Shown: positions 33,431 to 46,436 of the stretch, in pieces
Layout of the letters: each line of letters opens with the position of its first letter
Numbering within the stretch: position 1 is the stretch's first letter
Assembly: GCA_916613615.1 (NCBI GenBank)
Contig: OU744724.1
Coordinates: 24,042,171-24,106,170 of the forward strand
Direction: 5' to 3'
Length of the DNA stretch: 64,000 bases
Source of the DNA: Steromphala cineraria
Taxonomy: Eukaryota > Mollusca > Gastropoda > Trochida > Trochidae
Made by a program: the position numbers and the translations under genes
The notes under the pieces: model-generated
Told to the model about the DNA's origin: nothing
Seen by the model: the letters and a program-made list of their open reading frames with translations, nothing else
The model's database searches: none

Positions 33431-34699
33431 TTAAGAAAGCCTTTCAACCAGAACCTTTTCACTCTTGAAAACAATCTGCCTGAGAAACATATATGCGGTT
33501 TTACCTAAGAATATGTCAATCACAATGAAATTATTATCCAAATGGGGATACTTGCTTTATATATATGCATTTTTAAGTTTTACTGTATTTATGAGGGAAT
33601 TTATGATTTTGTAATGATTTTGTTTTCCAAACGGTATGTCTTGATAATTCAATCTGAATCTATTTTTGTCAACTTTGTTATGTGGTTTGTTCTGGGGTTT
33701 GTTTTGTCTACCAGGATTATTTAATGAAATCAATGCTCATTTACAAGTTAATATTCCAATTTTACTTGCAATTTATGTTTACCATTGTGTGTACTTTGTA
33801 CATATTTTGTGATTGTCAAGCTTTTGCTGCTTCTGCATAATGTTGCTTTATATTGCCTGTTTCTGTTTGCTCGTTGTGATAAGTCTATTTTCCAAATTAA
33901 GTTATGCTGTCTATGACTGGTGATGGCCCAAGAAGTTGCCAGAATATCCTTTAGCAAGTGGCCAGTAACAGATTTTGTTACAAACATTGAGTTGACTCAT
34001 ATCGATCACTGGGAATCGTTTGCATTAAATAAATTATTAATTTAGCATTTAATGGGTGATGGGTGGATTTAATGTCCTTCCAATTTTGCTTCGACAAAGC
34101 CATATCGTCGAGGTTATCTTATTACAGCGTTTGATGTCTCCTTTGTGAAGATGGCATTGGGTATAAAGGGTGAGTTTTAAACCCATATATATATATATAT
34201 TAAGATATATATGAATTAAAACTTTCTTATGTCAAATAGATTTTAACTCAGCCGTATGAAGGCCAGTGGTCCATTATATAAACAATTTCCCTCAAAAGAT
34301 AGAATTAAGATCCTCCCTTTCTATCCACAAAGCAGTTTGTTGGTAGCGTTAAGAGACTGGGCAATAATGAATTGCCTCCCTTACCATATTGATTGAATAA
34401 ACAATGAAAGGTAGCTTAATTGAAAAACAAATTGTTAAGATATCGCATTCCTTAGAAACTTGAATCAGGGTCCAACATAGAATGAGTAAAACTAAGTTTA
34501 GCGACAGGAAAAGTTAGTTAGCACTGTATGGGTTTGTGTATTTACCTTCTAGAATTGTCTTCAATATGTTTTTGACAGACTGTGATGAAAACTATCAGAT
34601 AGATGATATGTAGGATAATGAATAGAATTTACCCTTGTGTCTTCTGATATCATAGATATCACAAATTGATGTTTAATTAATCTTACTCATCTTACATAT

Positions 34700-34758
34700 A
34701 ATATAACATATAACATATAATGGGCCGGTGGCCCCTTTACGGAAATAAACACAGTTTC
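34700..34758 (+). mobile_element. 59-bp LINE 3'-end insertion with 15-bp TSD
   Basis: The insert includes GGGCCGGTGGCCC and CTTTACGGAAATAAA. The 15-bp string ACTCATCTTACATAT lies directly before it (34685-34699) and after it (34759-34773). The hairpin plus AAATAAA layout matches the 3' end of the LINE at 950-5915, so this is probably a severely 5'-truncated copy of that or a related LINE. Confidence 0.75.
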
Positions 34759-35464
34759 ACTCATCTTACATATGTTTGATATGAGAATAAACAAGGCTAA
34801 AATTCTCTTTATATAAAAAATTGTATTAGTAGATGAACTGACTGGATAGCAAGTACCATTCCTCTTGTAATTAAGGATGAAATCTTTCTGTGATATGTCA
34901 TCCCTGTGAAGTGCTTAACGAGATGTCAACAATTTAATTCATCATGTGAAGGTTTATGATGTGGCATTTTATCAGTTTTTCTTCCAACTCTTGTTGGTAA
35001 CATCTTATTGATTGAATATTTTCATTTATTATATCATATAATTCTTAAATTTCTACATTTTTACACCAATATTCCATATTATGAGTAGACCTTAGTCTCA
35101 ATACGTAGCTGTCTCATTGTTAAGATCACTAGATTCATTTTTAGTTATAATAATGTATATCATATGTTGTTTTATTTTGTATTTCCCCTCAAGAAGTCAA
35201 TGTTATTAGAGATGAGATTTATTCTGAAGCAGTTATTCTTGGTTGTGTTTGCATTTTTTGTGTGATTTTTAGTTTTAACAAATTTATCATTTTTGCCGTT
35301 CCAATATATCTTGAAATAAAAATTCAAACATCCAATTTGAAATGAAATGAAAACTCAAGAGAATAGAGATACTTGCCATTTAGATAGTTAATAAATGTAA
35401 CATTGTTATATTAGGATCACACAATCAGTATTAGTACCAATTCTTGTACTTTTGAGTTGATGCT

Positions 35465-35545
35465 CTTGCAGGATTTGAACCCACACCCTTTGAGTATGTG
35501 AACGTCGCCAGCAATAACCAAACCAGAGGTAAACTGTTGAATTTG
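35465..35545 (-). repeat. Possible tRNA-derived SINE or tRNA pseudogene fragment
   Basis: On the minus strand GGGTTCAAATCCTGC resembles a Pol III B box. About 40 nt upstream, TGGTTATTGCTGG is a weak A-box match. No clover-leaf could be drawn with confidence. Confidence 0.3.
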
Positions 35546-36248
35546 TACTAGCGCAGACAGTGTGATCCTGCATATAACGCTGTTAAACCAAAGAGTTTTT
35601 TAAGTATAAATATGGTTGGAAGATTAATTTTGGATTGTCAATAGAATATGAGATACCGGTACATAGAGATTATTATCGAAGGAAGTGTGTTATATGAATT
35701 TTACAAAATGAGTGTGAATGTTTGTTATACCTGAGCGAGACTTATAAACAAATTTGCACAAGTTTTAAGTCATATGACACATTACCTAGGGTAGTAATTC
35801 TCTATTACCAATTTATTCTCTCTACAATTATAAAAAAATGGCCTGCCTCCCCAGAGTACAGTAACGTCGCAATGGTTTTATGAAGTCCCAGTTGAAATGT
35901 ATTGGGAGTCGGTCGAGCAACAACAATAGTTGCTAGGCAAAAGTGACATGTGCACATCTGCTCGTATTGAAAATAATTTTTTACTTGTATTCCACCCTTT
36001 GGCCAAAAATGAAAAATATGGATGGGGTGATGAACTGAATACCAGTGTTTTTTTATGGACTGGACAATATTCCAGTGAGGTGGTTTTGGTGCAAAATGCA
36101 TTTATTATTACTGTTCCCATTCCTGCATCTGCTTTTTCAAAGATTTTTCTTTTATTGCTTTTATTATATCAATTATTGCATATTTTATATACATTCTTGA
36201 ATAAAAGCTCTTTTTATACTGGACATGTATTGCCGTTTGTCTAATTTT

Positions 36249-36395
36249 TAGCTCATCTGCCCTGCAAGGCCCGATGGGAATTTCGACTTCTTCTCCAGAA
36301 CTATAAGGCCTAGAAAGCAGAAACTTGGTGTACAGACTCCTTGGCTAGTGAGGATTATAAATTGTAGCTTTGGTGGCTACAGGGGCCACGCCCAT
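36249..36395 (-). mobile_element. Fragment of the tandem-monomer element, copy E
   Basis: TAGCTCATCTGCCCTGCAAG and the GATGGG, TCGACTTCTTCTCCAGAA, GCAGAAACTTGGTG and TGGCTACAGGGGCCAC blocks match the right end and last monomer of the GTGGCC subfamily in reverse orientation. Confidence 0.8.
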
Positions 36396-37060
36396 AAAAC
36401 AATCTTTGAATACCAAGTTACACAGCATCCTTGAAGACCCAGTGACTCGCACAGCATCATTGAAAATCAATGCACAAATGCTTTTCTTGAAGACCAAGTA
36501 ACACAGAATCATTGATAACCAAGTTACACAATATCCTTGAAGACCAATGCACCATTTCTTTCCTTGAAGAACAAGTTAGACAGCATCATTGAATGCCAAG
36601 TTATACAGCATCATTGAATACCAAGTTAGAGGGCATCAGTGAATTCCAAGTTACACTGTATCCTTGAAGAGGAATGCACAAACATGTTCCATAAAGACCA
36701 AGTAACACAGAATCATTGATAACCAAGTTACACAGTATCCCTGAAAACCGAGACACGAATACTTTCCTTGAAGTCCAAGTTACGCAGCATCATTGAATAC
36801 AGAGTTACACAGCATGATTGAGGACCTAGTTACACAATGTTCTTGAAGACAGAGCCTCAAATCACAGGAACCCGATATCGTAAATAAAAGGTCTTTCTTA
36901 CTCACGTTTTAACTACATTTTATTTACGGTATCGGGTTCCTGTGCCTCAAATGCATTCCTTGAAGACAACATTGAAGACCCAGTTACACATCATCCTTGG
37001 AAACCAACGCACAAATGTTTTCTTTGAAGACAAAGTATCACAGCATCATTGATTACATCC
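36396..37060. repeat. Degenerate tandem array (CATTGAA..CCAAGTTACACAG units)
   Basis: Phrases such as CCAAGTTACACAGCATC, TTGAAGACCAATGCACAAAT and CATTGATAACCAAG recur in shifted order every 35-50 bp. The array is diverged and is interrupted by the 82-bp MITE at 36863-36944. Confidence 0.75.
36863..36944 (+). mobile_element. 82-bp MITE with 27-bp inverted repeats and 8-bp TSD
   Basis: Arms CACAGGAACCCGATATCG.. and ..CGGTATCGGGTTCCTGTG pair with about one mismatch and are flanked by CCTCAAAT at 36855-36862 and 36945-36952. The 8-bp duplication suggests a hAT-like transposase. It is nested in a tandem array. Confidence 0.9.
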
Positions 37061-38500
37061 CACTTTGACCTCGGCGTCCATGGCAACCATTCATAAGTGT
37101 CCTGTTCATTATCGATAACGGGAACTCTTAGGCCAAAGAGTCCTGACATCTGATGCAAGAACACCTTTGTAAACCTTTCCTACACAAGGTTTAACCGGCC
37201 TGTAGTGGGGGGCCCGCCCCCCCCCCCCCCCCCCCCCCCCCCCACTAATTCTAGGGGAAATTTGTTTGTAAAATTTCTTTTACAGACTATCAAAAACAAT
37301 CATAATACGTTTTCTTTGAATCAAACTATTAAAATCACATAATAACACTGTAGACTTTAGTTTGCACTAGAAATAACAAAAACAAGAAATAAACATATGA
37401 TTATATGATTTATGTTGCACTACTGTACAACTACACACTACTATTATTTCAAAGATAAGCTATAACATTTTCGCTAAACCTGTTATGGAAATGGTTAGAT
37501 TACCTTTTTATTGGAATCCAAGGGAACTGTTTCTTAAGTAGAAACCATTGTCAAAATTCAACTACAATAGGACTCTAATAACGCGTCTTAGACCTTCAAA
37601 ATCAAAAACGAAATGGACAACCTGTGAAACTTGAAGCATTCTCATATTCACGAAGTTTGCAAGCCTAAAACATTTACTTCGTGCCTTGCGCTTTGACACG
37701 CAAGAAGCACGTGCCTCGCGCTTTGACACGCAAGAAGCACGTGCTAATACACCTTTTATGATACTACACACGTCATTCATAAATAAGTTATTGACATTGT
37801 ATTTAGAGGCGTCCGTACGTCCGGATTCTTGTCTTGTCTTCAAATTTGGTCACAGCCTTACTTGAGGAAATATGCAGACATCAGTCTCTTTTGGTGATCT
37901 TGACCTTATTTTCAAGGTCACAACGGCATTTTGACCACTCTGCGCCTTATACAGGCCTCTCGGACAAAGTGTCCCTGCAATTATCCGATGCATGTCATTA
38001 ACTATGCTAGTAACTATTACTTCATGATTTATTACTTTATTGATTCATGAACACCTCGGCCTAACGACTTCGGCGTTCATAATTCACGTGCGCGAGGGTT
38101 CATCTAGCTTGAACACCTGGTCTCAGTCGGTAACTATTACATAGATGCAAACCTGAACCAAAAGATTCCATAAAGTCTTCATACTGTCTGAAAAAGGGAC
38201 GCTACAAGAACAAGTAAAAAAGTGCACTAGTAGACCAGTAACTGTAAATAACAGGGAAAGGACAAGCAACCGATTTTGAGCAGAACATAGAAAACGTTCA
38301 ATATATTTTGTTTTTGCCTTACTGAAATTTATCATAAATCACGATAAGCTATCAATATTAATAAAATATCCTAAAATGAATATATGATTAATTCCTGACT
38401 AATCCTGAATAAGCCTTACAAAAAATGATTTGCAATGACCGGACAAAGTTTTCCACGTAATGTGGCTTTACTTTGGATCTTTTTTCTGTTAATGCAAAAA
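37061..38500. other. Non-coding stretch with poly-C run and small tandem duplication
   Basis: No gene is recognised. It includes a run of 27 C at 37217-37243 directly after TGGGGGGCCCG, and a duplicated 32-bp unit with CGCTTTGACACGCAAGAAGC at about 37688-37743. Confidence 0.55.
37217..37243 (+). repeat. 27-nt poly-C homopolymer
   Basis: A pure C run preceded by TGGGGGGCCCG. It could form i-motif/G-quadruplex structures or could be a sequencing or assembly artefact; exact length is unreliable in such tracts. Confidence 0.8.
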
Positions 38501-38504
38501 AATT

Positions 38505-39736
38505 GGCTATTGGCTCTTAAGCTCATCAGGCATTCAATTGTGCTGTAGAGTGTTGCCAATGTGTTTTCCTTTTGTAGGGGTCACAGGGTCACCAATCCTA
38601 AAATTAAGCAAATAGGCGAGAAGTTTTCTAGACCTTATACTTCTGGAGAAGAAGACTAAAATAGTTGTTTTAAGGGTGTGGCTACATGCCCACCAAAGCT
38701 ACAATTTTTAATCCTAAAGTCAAGTCAAGTCAAGTCAAGTCAAGGAGTCTGTACACAAAGTTTCAGCTTTCTATGCCTTATGCTTCTGGAGAAGAAGATG
38801 AAAATAGGTTTTTAGGGCGTGTCCCCTGTGGTCCTTATTGTGCCAACCAAGGTTTCATTTTATAACCCTCACAAGTAAAGGAGTATGTACACAAAGTTTC
38901 AGCATTCTAGGCGTTACAATTCTGGAGAAAAAGATGTAAAAAGGTTTTATGGGTGTGGCCCCTGTTGCCCTTATTAGGGGTCACATGGCCACATAAGCTA
39001 TGAATTATATTCCTCACTAGTCAAAGAAAATGTACACCAAGTTTCAACTTTCTAGGCATTATGCTTCTGGAGAAGAAGATGAAAATAGGTTTTTAGGGCG
39101 TGGCCCCTGTGGTACTTGTTAGAGGCCACAGGCCCACCAAGCCTACATTTTTACTCCTTACTAGTCAAGGAGTATGTACACCAAGTTTCAGCTTTCTAGG
39201 CCTTATGCTTCAGGAGAAGAAGATGAAAATAGTTTTTTACGGGGTGGCCCCTGTGGCCCTTATTAGGGGTCACAGGCTTACCAAAGCTTGTCAAGGAGTC
39301 GGTACTCAAGGTTTCAGCTTTCTAGGTCTTATGCTTCTGGAGAAGAAGATGAAAAAAGTTTTAAGGGCTTGGCCCCTGTGGTCCTTGTTAGGGCTACAGG
39401 CCCAACAAGCCTACATTTTTTACTTCTTACTAGTCAAGGAGTCTGTACACTAAGTTTCAGCTTTCTAGGCCTTATGATCCTGGAGAAGAAGATGAAAATA
39501 GGTTTTGAGGGCGTGCCCCTGTGGCCCTTATTAGGGGCCACAGGCTTACCAAAGCTCCCAATTTTAATCCTCACTAGTGAAGGAGTCGGTACTCAAGGTT
39601 TCAGCTTTCTAGGCCTTATACTTCTGGAGAAGAAGTCGAAAATGCACAAATTTTACGGACGGATGGACGGACCGACGCCGGACACCATGCCATGCCATAA
39701 GCCCATCGGGCATTACAGGCCAGATGAGCTGCAAAA
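38505..39736 (+). mobile_element. Tandem-monomer element, copy F (GTGGCC subfamily)
   Basis: Left end TTGGCTCTTAAGCTCATCAG, right end CATGCCATAAGCCCATCGGG then GGCCAGATGAGCTGCAAAA, preceded by an ACGGACGGATGGACGG run. About eight diverged monomers carry GTGGCCCCTGTGG and TCTGGAGAAGAAGATGAAAA. A short (AAGTC)n run sits near 38715-38742. Frames inside (for example 39100-39788) are repeat-derived. Confidence 0.85.
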
Positions 39737-40459
39737 TTTAAATGTCGAGATACGGGTTTTTTTTGGTCAAATTTCCAAAACAAGTTAATACAAATATTTC
39801 CATGAGAAATATAAAGTTACCGCTATAAATGTGTCCTGAACTAGAACTTGAATATTGACAAATAGATCATGTGTACACAGGGAACACAGGGAACCCCTAT
39901 ACATGTATAGAATAGTTATACCTTGTGTCTAATCGCTTGATAAAAGAGCATAAGTAAATTCAACCACTCGTGACATGGGTTTATCGATCTATCGATTATT
40001 CCTAAACATGACTGCGTCTGTGAACCGTGGCGACCCTCATACCAGCCTCAATCCCCTTTCTTCAGAAAACCCCCCTCCACTCCTAGCCCCCTTGCGTAGC
40101 AGTTCCCCCATGTTGTGTGATTGCTTGGGGGAGTTTACCATGATTGTTCAATAAAATTCTGTGATTCCTGTTAATAAATGGGGTAATAAATGTCACCCCT
40201 GCCGTTGTTCCGTTTGATACACAAGATCAAATATCAATATCTAGAAGTATCTCAAACAAATAGTAGAATTGGGGAGGAATATTTTACATTATATAATTTT
40301 GAATATTTTCAATTTCCTGCAGATTGATGTGGTTGAGCACTGTTATTGTAAATATCAGAGATTTCTTATATAATAACGGAACCCTGTTTTAGCCATTATG
40401 ATCTTTGGCACTGGCATATTGTAGTGACGATTACCCTAACGCAAGGAATGTGCCATTAA

Positions 40460-40795
40460 AGGGGCAGTAGCACGTTTTAGGGGAATATAAGGTAATGTCA
40501 GGAAATGAAAATGAATATGACGGTGTTCTTAAACTCAATGAAGCAGTGATAAATCAAATATATAATGTAAAGTTCAGCTATGTGTTTCCCTTTCTTACAC
40601 AAAATGAATTAAAGGTATTCACACAAAAATGGCCTCAAATGTACTTTATGTGAATCTTTAAAGTTCGATCTCTAACTATATTTATTGGTTTGTGTAATGG
40701 GATTTTTAACACTATCAAAATAATATATTAAGCATAACGAACAATTATGAAAATTTTAAAATATGAAATTTTCAAAAAAACGTGCTACTGCCCCT
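40460..40795 (+). mobile_element. TTAA-flanked MITE, copy 2
   Basis: AGGGGCAGTAGCACG and CGTGCTACTGCCCCT form the ends, flanked by TTAA on both sides (40456-40459 and 40796-40799). Internal sequence matches copies at 33085 and 58350. Confidence 0.9.
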
Positions 40796-41814
40796 TTAAA
40801 TTCATAGCATATCAAGAGCTTTGATAGTCTAGGTGCTTGACCGTTTAGAGATAATACGGTAAACAGCAATTGAGTGAGTGTATGTGGGGTCTATGATTAT
40901 CAATATGCGTGGTACTCACCTGTGAAATAGCTCAGCTTTGATAGACTGTTCGCTATTTATATGAATGTATATGTATGAATGTGAGGTTACACTGCTACAC
41001 GGCTTGTAAGCGTTATGGACTACCTTTCTACACCTGAGACTACAGGTGGAGGTTATGTGAGGGCGGCTTGTGACACAAGGACTTGATCCGTACATGGGTG
41101 TATCTACAGTGAGTATTGTAGTTTTATTAATGATATTAGTGTTCTCACCACCTTTTGATTGCGAAAATGAAACGAGAGAAATCTAATTACATGTTGTCAT
41201 TATGCCAATGTTTTTTATTTAATTGGGTTATCTATCAATTATCTCAGATTTATGCGAATCTATTTTGACAGTTTTATTTCTTATCAAATAATGGACATTT
41301 GTTTTGGTTGATTATGATAAATATTTTGGTGTTTATTATCAAATCTTGCTAATTCTGTAATTCTGTATACTTTCACTACTGAGTAAATATGAGAAGGGCG
41401 ATTTTCTATGTTTTGTAGTTTTACAATATCAGAAATTGTCCGACCAATTACACAAAACTATTCAATCAGATCTGTTCAAATCATGTACATGTCTTTTACC
41501 TAATTGGAAGAAATGAAGTGCTAAATTACAAGGCTTGCTAATAGTCATTTTATAGAATAAGACTTTCTCGGACCAATTGCAGAAATACATGTATTCATTC
41601 TTTCAATTATTTTTATGGGGGATGAGTTGGGTCAAATGTTGTGCAAGAGACATCTAGGTATGGTCTCGATAATGGAAAGTTTTAGTTATGGGTTGTACTA
41701 AACATTGACTTATAGTTGGTCAGGGATGCACAGTCGGGGGTATCAGTGAGCCACGCTCACTTTTTTACTTGTTTCCATCGTGTATCAATTTATTTCCCGT
41801 GCCCCAGTGCCTAA

Positions 41815-42172
41815 AGGTGACAGTAACACATTTCAAGGGGGAATATAATGTGATTTCAGGAAAAAGGGGAAAATGGTTTCAATTGAAAGACGATGTATTT
41901 AAATTAAATGAAGCAGTAATACATCAAATATATAATGTAAAGTTCAACCATGCAAATCTTGTTCTTACACAAAATGAAATTAAAGCTGTTCACACACAAA
42001 TGGCTGCAAATGGACTTTATGTGAATCTTTATTATTTGTTCACTGACGATTGGATGATTGGCTTGTGTAATTAGATGTTGACACTATCAAAGTAATACAT
42101 TAAGCATTAACGTACAATTTTCAGTGAAAATTTTAAAATTATAAAATTTAAAAAAAATGTGCTACTGTCCCT
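41815..42172 (+). mobile_element. TTAA-family MITE, diverged copy 3
   Basis: The left end (AGGTGACAGTAACAC) and right end (GTGCTACTGTCCCT) are mutated but inverted, and the interior follows the family. An open frame at 41769-42074 lies across it and is not a gene. Confidence 0.8.
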
Positions 42173-43097
42173 TGTTAACTAACATTGTATTGTAAAAGTT
42201 GATCGACCTAAAGATGTAATACATTTGTTTCTACTTTCAAATGAAACAGATCTTTAAATGTTGAATAACCTTATCAGACTACTTTCTCAATCAATGTTAG
42301 AGACTAAATGTGTGAGGCATTTCGTGGTAAAAACATTTGTCCGAACATTTAACCAATGGTCTATTGATTCTACACCTTTACCCGCTCTTCTATCCAACTA
42401 ACCAAGTCACAGGAAACTCAAGGGTCAGCAGCAAGGCATAAAGCTGACAGTTCGGAAACTGGCGTTTTAGGCTTTGCGTAGGAAGATGACTTACCAATGG
42501 CAATTAGTTAGACTTACAGCCATTCCAAAGTTGCTTTCGAAACTAGGTTTCTGTACATATCCTGAAAAGAAATTTTAATTGATATATGATTTTCTTTGAA
42601 ATTATATAGATATACGACTTTTTGTCGATGTAACCAACAAGAACGTTCTATGGTATATCCTTTAGTCCCATTTATCGCTTGCTATCATAAACGTTGTTTG
42701 TTGTAATAATGTAGAATAGAGAAGCTTGCACCACTCTGAAAGACGATCGCTTATCTGAGTATATTTATCAATTCTGTCTGTCTAGTGAACAAACACTTTC
42801 ACACAAAAGTCTGCTCAGTTTGAAAGGATCCTTCGATGAGCTTGTAGGTAGGTAAATATTTCCCTCTCGGTTGTGGAGCATTCTCACGATCATAACTTTG
42901 TGTCATATATCTATAGAGCCATATATATATATACGTCTAAAGAACTGTTCGTGACAACATTAACTGTGATCAACACGAGAAAATATACTCAACCATAAAG
43001 GTTAAGGGTTACCTCAATATTCAGTATGAAGTACCATATTGTACATAATATGTTACATAACATAACATACATAACTTTAATAAACATCAATTTTGAA

Positions 43098-43325
43098 AAA
43101 AATAGAGCTCTGTTACTCATCAGGTTATCTCATATATTTTCATAAAATTGTCTCAGGGTTACCATATTAGGAGTGAGTGGGAGATTCCCATAGCAGGGTT
43201 GTTTGGGTGTGTCCCACTGCCCCTTATGAGAGGTCCAATGAATAACGAATCTGTAGATTTAATCACCGTCAGCTAATGAGTCAGTACACAAGGTTTAAAC
43301 TTTTAATGCCTTTTGCTTGAAACGC
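43098..43325 (+). mobile_element. Degenerate tandem-monomer element, copy G
   Basis: AATAGAGCTCTGTTACTCATCAGG at the left, and GTGTCCCACTGCCCCTTATG and GAGTCAGTACACAAGGTTT inside, follow the GTGGCC subfamily with many changes. No right end is seen. Confidence 0.6.
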
Positions 43326-44514
43326 GTGTTTTAGACTATACTTACTGAAATACAACGTGATCTCTTATATCATTTTCTAACAAGTATACAGTTAATAGTA
43401 TAGTAGAAGTAATATACATGTATATATATTGACGTAAAACAATGCATTTTCTGTGACCGGATTCACATTACAGCTCGTATGATAGAACACTTTTAATTTT
43501 ATAAGGTGTACAAATGACACGTTTTGCTCTTTTGTAAACTCAAATTTTTCGGAAAATTTGACAAAAGTTGTCTGAAATGTTGGGAGATACAAATTGTTAA
43601 TGAAAATTTAGCATTCAAATTTTAGAAAATGCGATATGAAATTATCGCGAAAAAGCATGTATGTCGGTTTCCGTTGGTATAACAAAGAATACCTTATGTC
43701 TTAGACTACAAACGAATAGGATTCCTTGAATTGAAACTGATTTTAGCTTACAGAGACATTAAAATCAACACTTTCATTTGAATTAGTTGCAAAACGTATA
43801 TCGTGCAAAATGAAAGTAGACTGACATGTCTATCTGAAGTGCTTGCATTGACGACATCTGAAATTACTAATGGTGAATTTTACAACTTTATATGATAAAC
43901 TTTCAATCCTATCTCAAAAGTATTGGTGTTTATTTATCCATCAATACTGCCTCCCTTAAAAAACAATAACTTTCTGAACAAACTTAACTGCTGCTGCTAA
44001 GGTGCAAAACTTGTTTACATTGACAACAAGCAATAAACGCCTCTATCGTAATCAAGTGTCAGGACCCACCCCTTTTTATATCAAATCGCTTACATAACGA
44101 CGTTTATGGCAATAAACTTGGACAATAAATACACAAGGGTCATTTATCTGGAGCCACGGGGTGTCATGCTGATCGAGTTCTTACAAATGTTTAGGCGACA
44201 TATCTGTACTTGAAGAGTGAAATGAGCTCTGGACGTGATTGATTCGCCCCGAAGTGATTGGTTCAGTGCAAAGCGTGTATTTCTATCACCTGTATACGAG
44301 TGCACAGCAACTATCCCGGTGTTGAAGAGTTTAAACATGTTCAAGTAAATAAATCAAGCGGTGGATCACTTGAAGGTAGCTGAGCTACTGTCTGGTGTGG
44401 GTCCTCTCCAGGCAGGCTACGAGGCTCACTCGATAGAAATATTAAATACCTCGTTAGATCACAGCCCGGAGTGGTAAGCCGTGTAGACGCTGGTCTCCGT
44501 GACACTCAGACTTA

Positions 44515-44760
44515 CAGGTGAACAGCAAGGCGTCCAAAAAGTACCATGTTGTTTCACTCAAACTCTCAGGAACGATTTAAACGCCCAAAAACTGTTATGC
44601 TGTTTCACTGAAACTCACAGGTTGTCTAGGAGGGGCGTCCCAAAAGGACTGTTTTGTTTCACGTAAAATCTCAGTTTTGTGAGAGGTGCGTAATACCTTG
44701 TTTCACTTTATCTCTCAGCTTTAAAGGAGGGGCGTCCCAAAAGTATGCCTACAATGCTGT
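44515..44760 (+). repeat. Degenerate tandem array, about 65-bp units
   Basis: Four units share GGGGCGTCCCAAAAG, CTGTTTTGTTTCAC and AAACTCTCAG-type blocks with variable spacing. Function unknown. Confidence 0.7.
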
Positions 44761-45840
44761 TGAAGCTCTAGATTAATATTCAGTCTCTGGGAAAAAATCA
44801 AAACTGATTATTTTAATAAATAAAAGTAAAGAGCCTCATAGATTTGAATATTTCAGTTCACTTCCTTTTCAAGTGGATATGTAAATGTCAAAATTTTAAC
44901 TTTAACTTTAACTTTTAACTTTAGTTTGAGTGTAATTCTGCAGATGCACCAACTCTCAGGAATAAAGGAAGGTCCCCAATTATCCATTCAATCTCACAAA
45001 TATAAGTATATCGTGCTTTATGGATTGGTTGTCTTCGATTGATGGAGATCGCATTAAAGTTAAAATATTTTTAAAAGTTTTATCAGAGTCTGAGCATAAG
45101 AAAAACAATTAGTTCATATGCAATTGTCAAAATCTGTAAAACACAAACTTCATTTTAAAATTTTTTTAATTGTAACAGCGATATTAGTTTGGTAGATTTA
45201 GTTGCTGATAGCTACTGCCTTGGTACTTTAGAGACCAAAACAAGAAAAAAGTCAGGGTTTGATGTCACCCAAAATGAGTACAATTTCTTGCCGCAAAACG
45301 GTCACCTTTTCACTGGACAAGACGGTGAGATGTGTGTAGGCCGATGGATCCGTTCTATATTCTAAAGTAAATATTTCTAAAGGAAAATATGAAGGATCAA
45401 GTGAGTAAGTTAATGCCTTACTCCGCATGGGCAATATTGCAGCCAACAGCGAAGGGATGAAAGAAACAAGAAAACGTGTCGTTATACTTTATTACAAGCG
45501 TTAAAGTAGGCGTATAGTACATTTGGCAAACCTAAAGTCCTAAACATATGTTCTTGGCTTGATGGATTATGGTTGATAAGACGTATAACTACATAGTACA
45601 TAAACCTTAGGGTATACATCGAGTCCTATTCAAAACTTGTCAAAACTGGACATAATGACCAATAATAATACAGCCGAGTTGACTCCGCCCAATAAAAAGC
45701 CAGACACATTGACCCGTGATCATTGATAGACCTTAGGCCGTAAACGTCACTCCATATATCATTTGAAAGGTGCTATCGCTCTTACTATCTGAATCACTAT
45801 CTTACATAAAGGCGAGTACAGAGACCGATAAGTACAAAGT

Positions 45841-45857
45841 GGGGCGGGTATAAAAGA
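45841..45857 (+). promoter_or_regulatory. GC box plus TATA box of the gene at 46437
   Basis: GGGGCGGG is followed directly by TATAAAAG. This is a strong core promoter by sequence. The next coding region on this strand is at 46437, with a 5' UTR of roughly 560 nt. A very short intron (46006-46052: GGGAG|GTACAT to TTCAG) is possible but unproven. Confidence 0.55.
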
Positions 45858-46436
45858 TTGGGGTAAAGACTATTACTTTTTATCTCGTGAAGATATACAG
45901 CCGTGCGCCGGTGAGGAGGCGTCAGTAGGACTACTCAGTACAGACGTCTGTTCCTCAGGCTAGCAAATACCTGTTGATAATCAGTCAACTTAGAACCCTT
46001 GGGAGGTACATTTGATGTTGGGATTTCAAATAATAATTGTTTCTATCTTCAGAGTTGAAGACGGTGGTTGCGGAGGACTTTGAAGATCAGAGAACGATAT
46101 TGTTCTCAACCGCAGCTGTTGTGGTTACCCAAAGTGGACGTTACCATCTGGGACGTTTTGGATATTACTTCCTAGAAAAAGCATGATCAACATAAAGACA
46201 CATTGTAAGGAAATGTTGAACATAGTGTAATTACTATATTAAAATGTTTTAACAACATGTACATTGTGTTACATTGAGACTGTGAGTGAAACACTGTTGG
46301 TATAACTGTTACAATGTCCTAAACTGATTGATATAAGTGCTACTCTGTCTCATCTTAAACCTTTGGAATTTAGCGATCTACAGTGTCAAATGTAAAACAT
46401 ATCATTGTGAGACAAAAGAAAAAGAATTCAGTGGCA

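Larger units (their letters stand above)
33435..36245. other. Non-coding AT-rich stretch
   Basis: No gene is recognised. It holds a TA dinucleotide run near 34186-34200, a tiny LINE 3' insertion (34700-34758) and a possible tRNA-derived SINE piece (about 35465-35545), listed separately. Frames at 35805-36244 on both strands overlap and carry no motif. Confidence 0.5.
40800..46436. other. Long intergenic stretch, no gene recognised
   Basis: No exon with recognisable similarity was found. It contains a diverged MITE (41815-42172), a degenerate tandem-monomer copy (43098-43325), a GGGGCGTCCC array (44515-44760), an AACTTT microsatellite near 44895-44930, and the promoter region of the gene at 46437. 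Confidence 0.5.

Noticed and set aside
39100..39788. Overlapping plus-strand frames of 117 and 166 codons
   Set aside because: Translation of monomers in copy F of the tandem-monomer element, not a gene.
41769..42074. 101-codon plus-strand frame
   Set aside because: Spans a diverged TTAA-family MITE; the other copies do not keep the frame.
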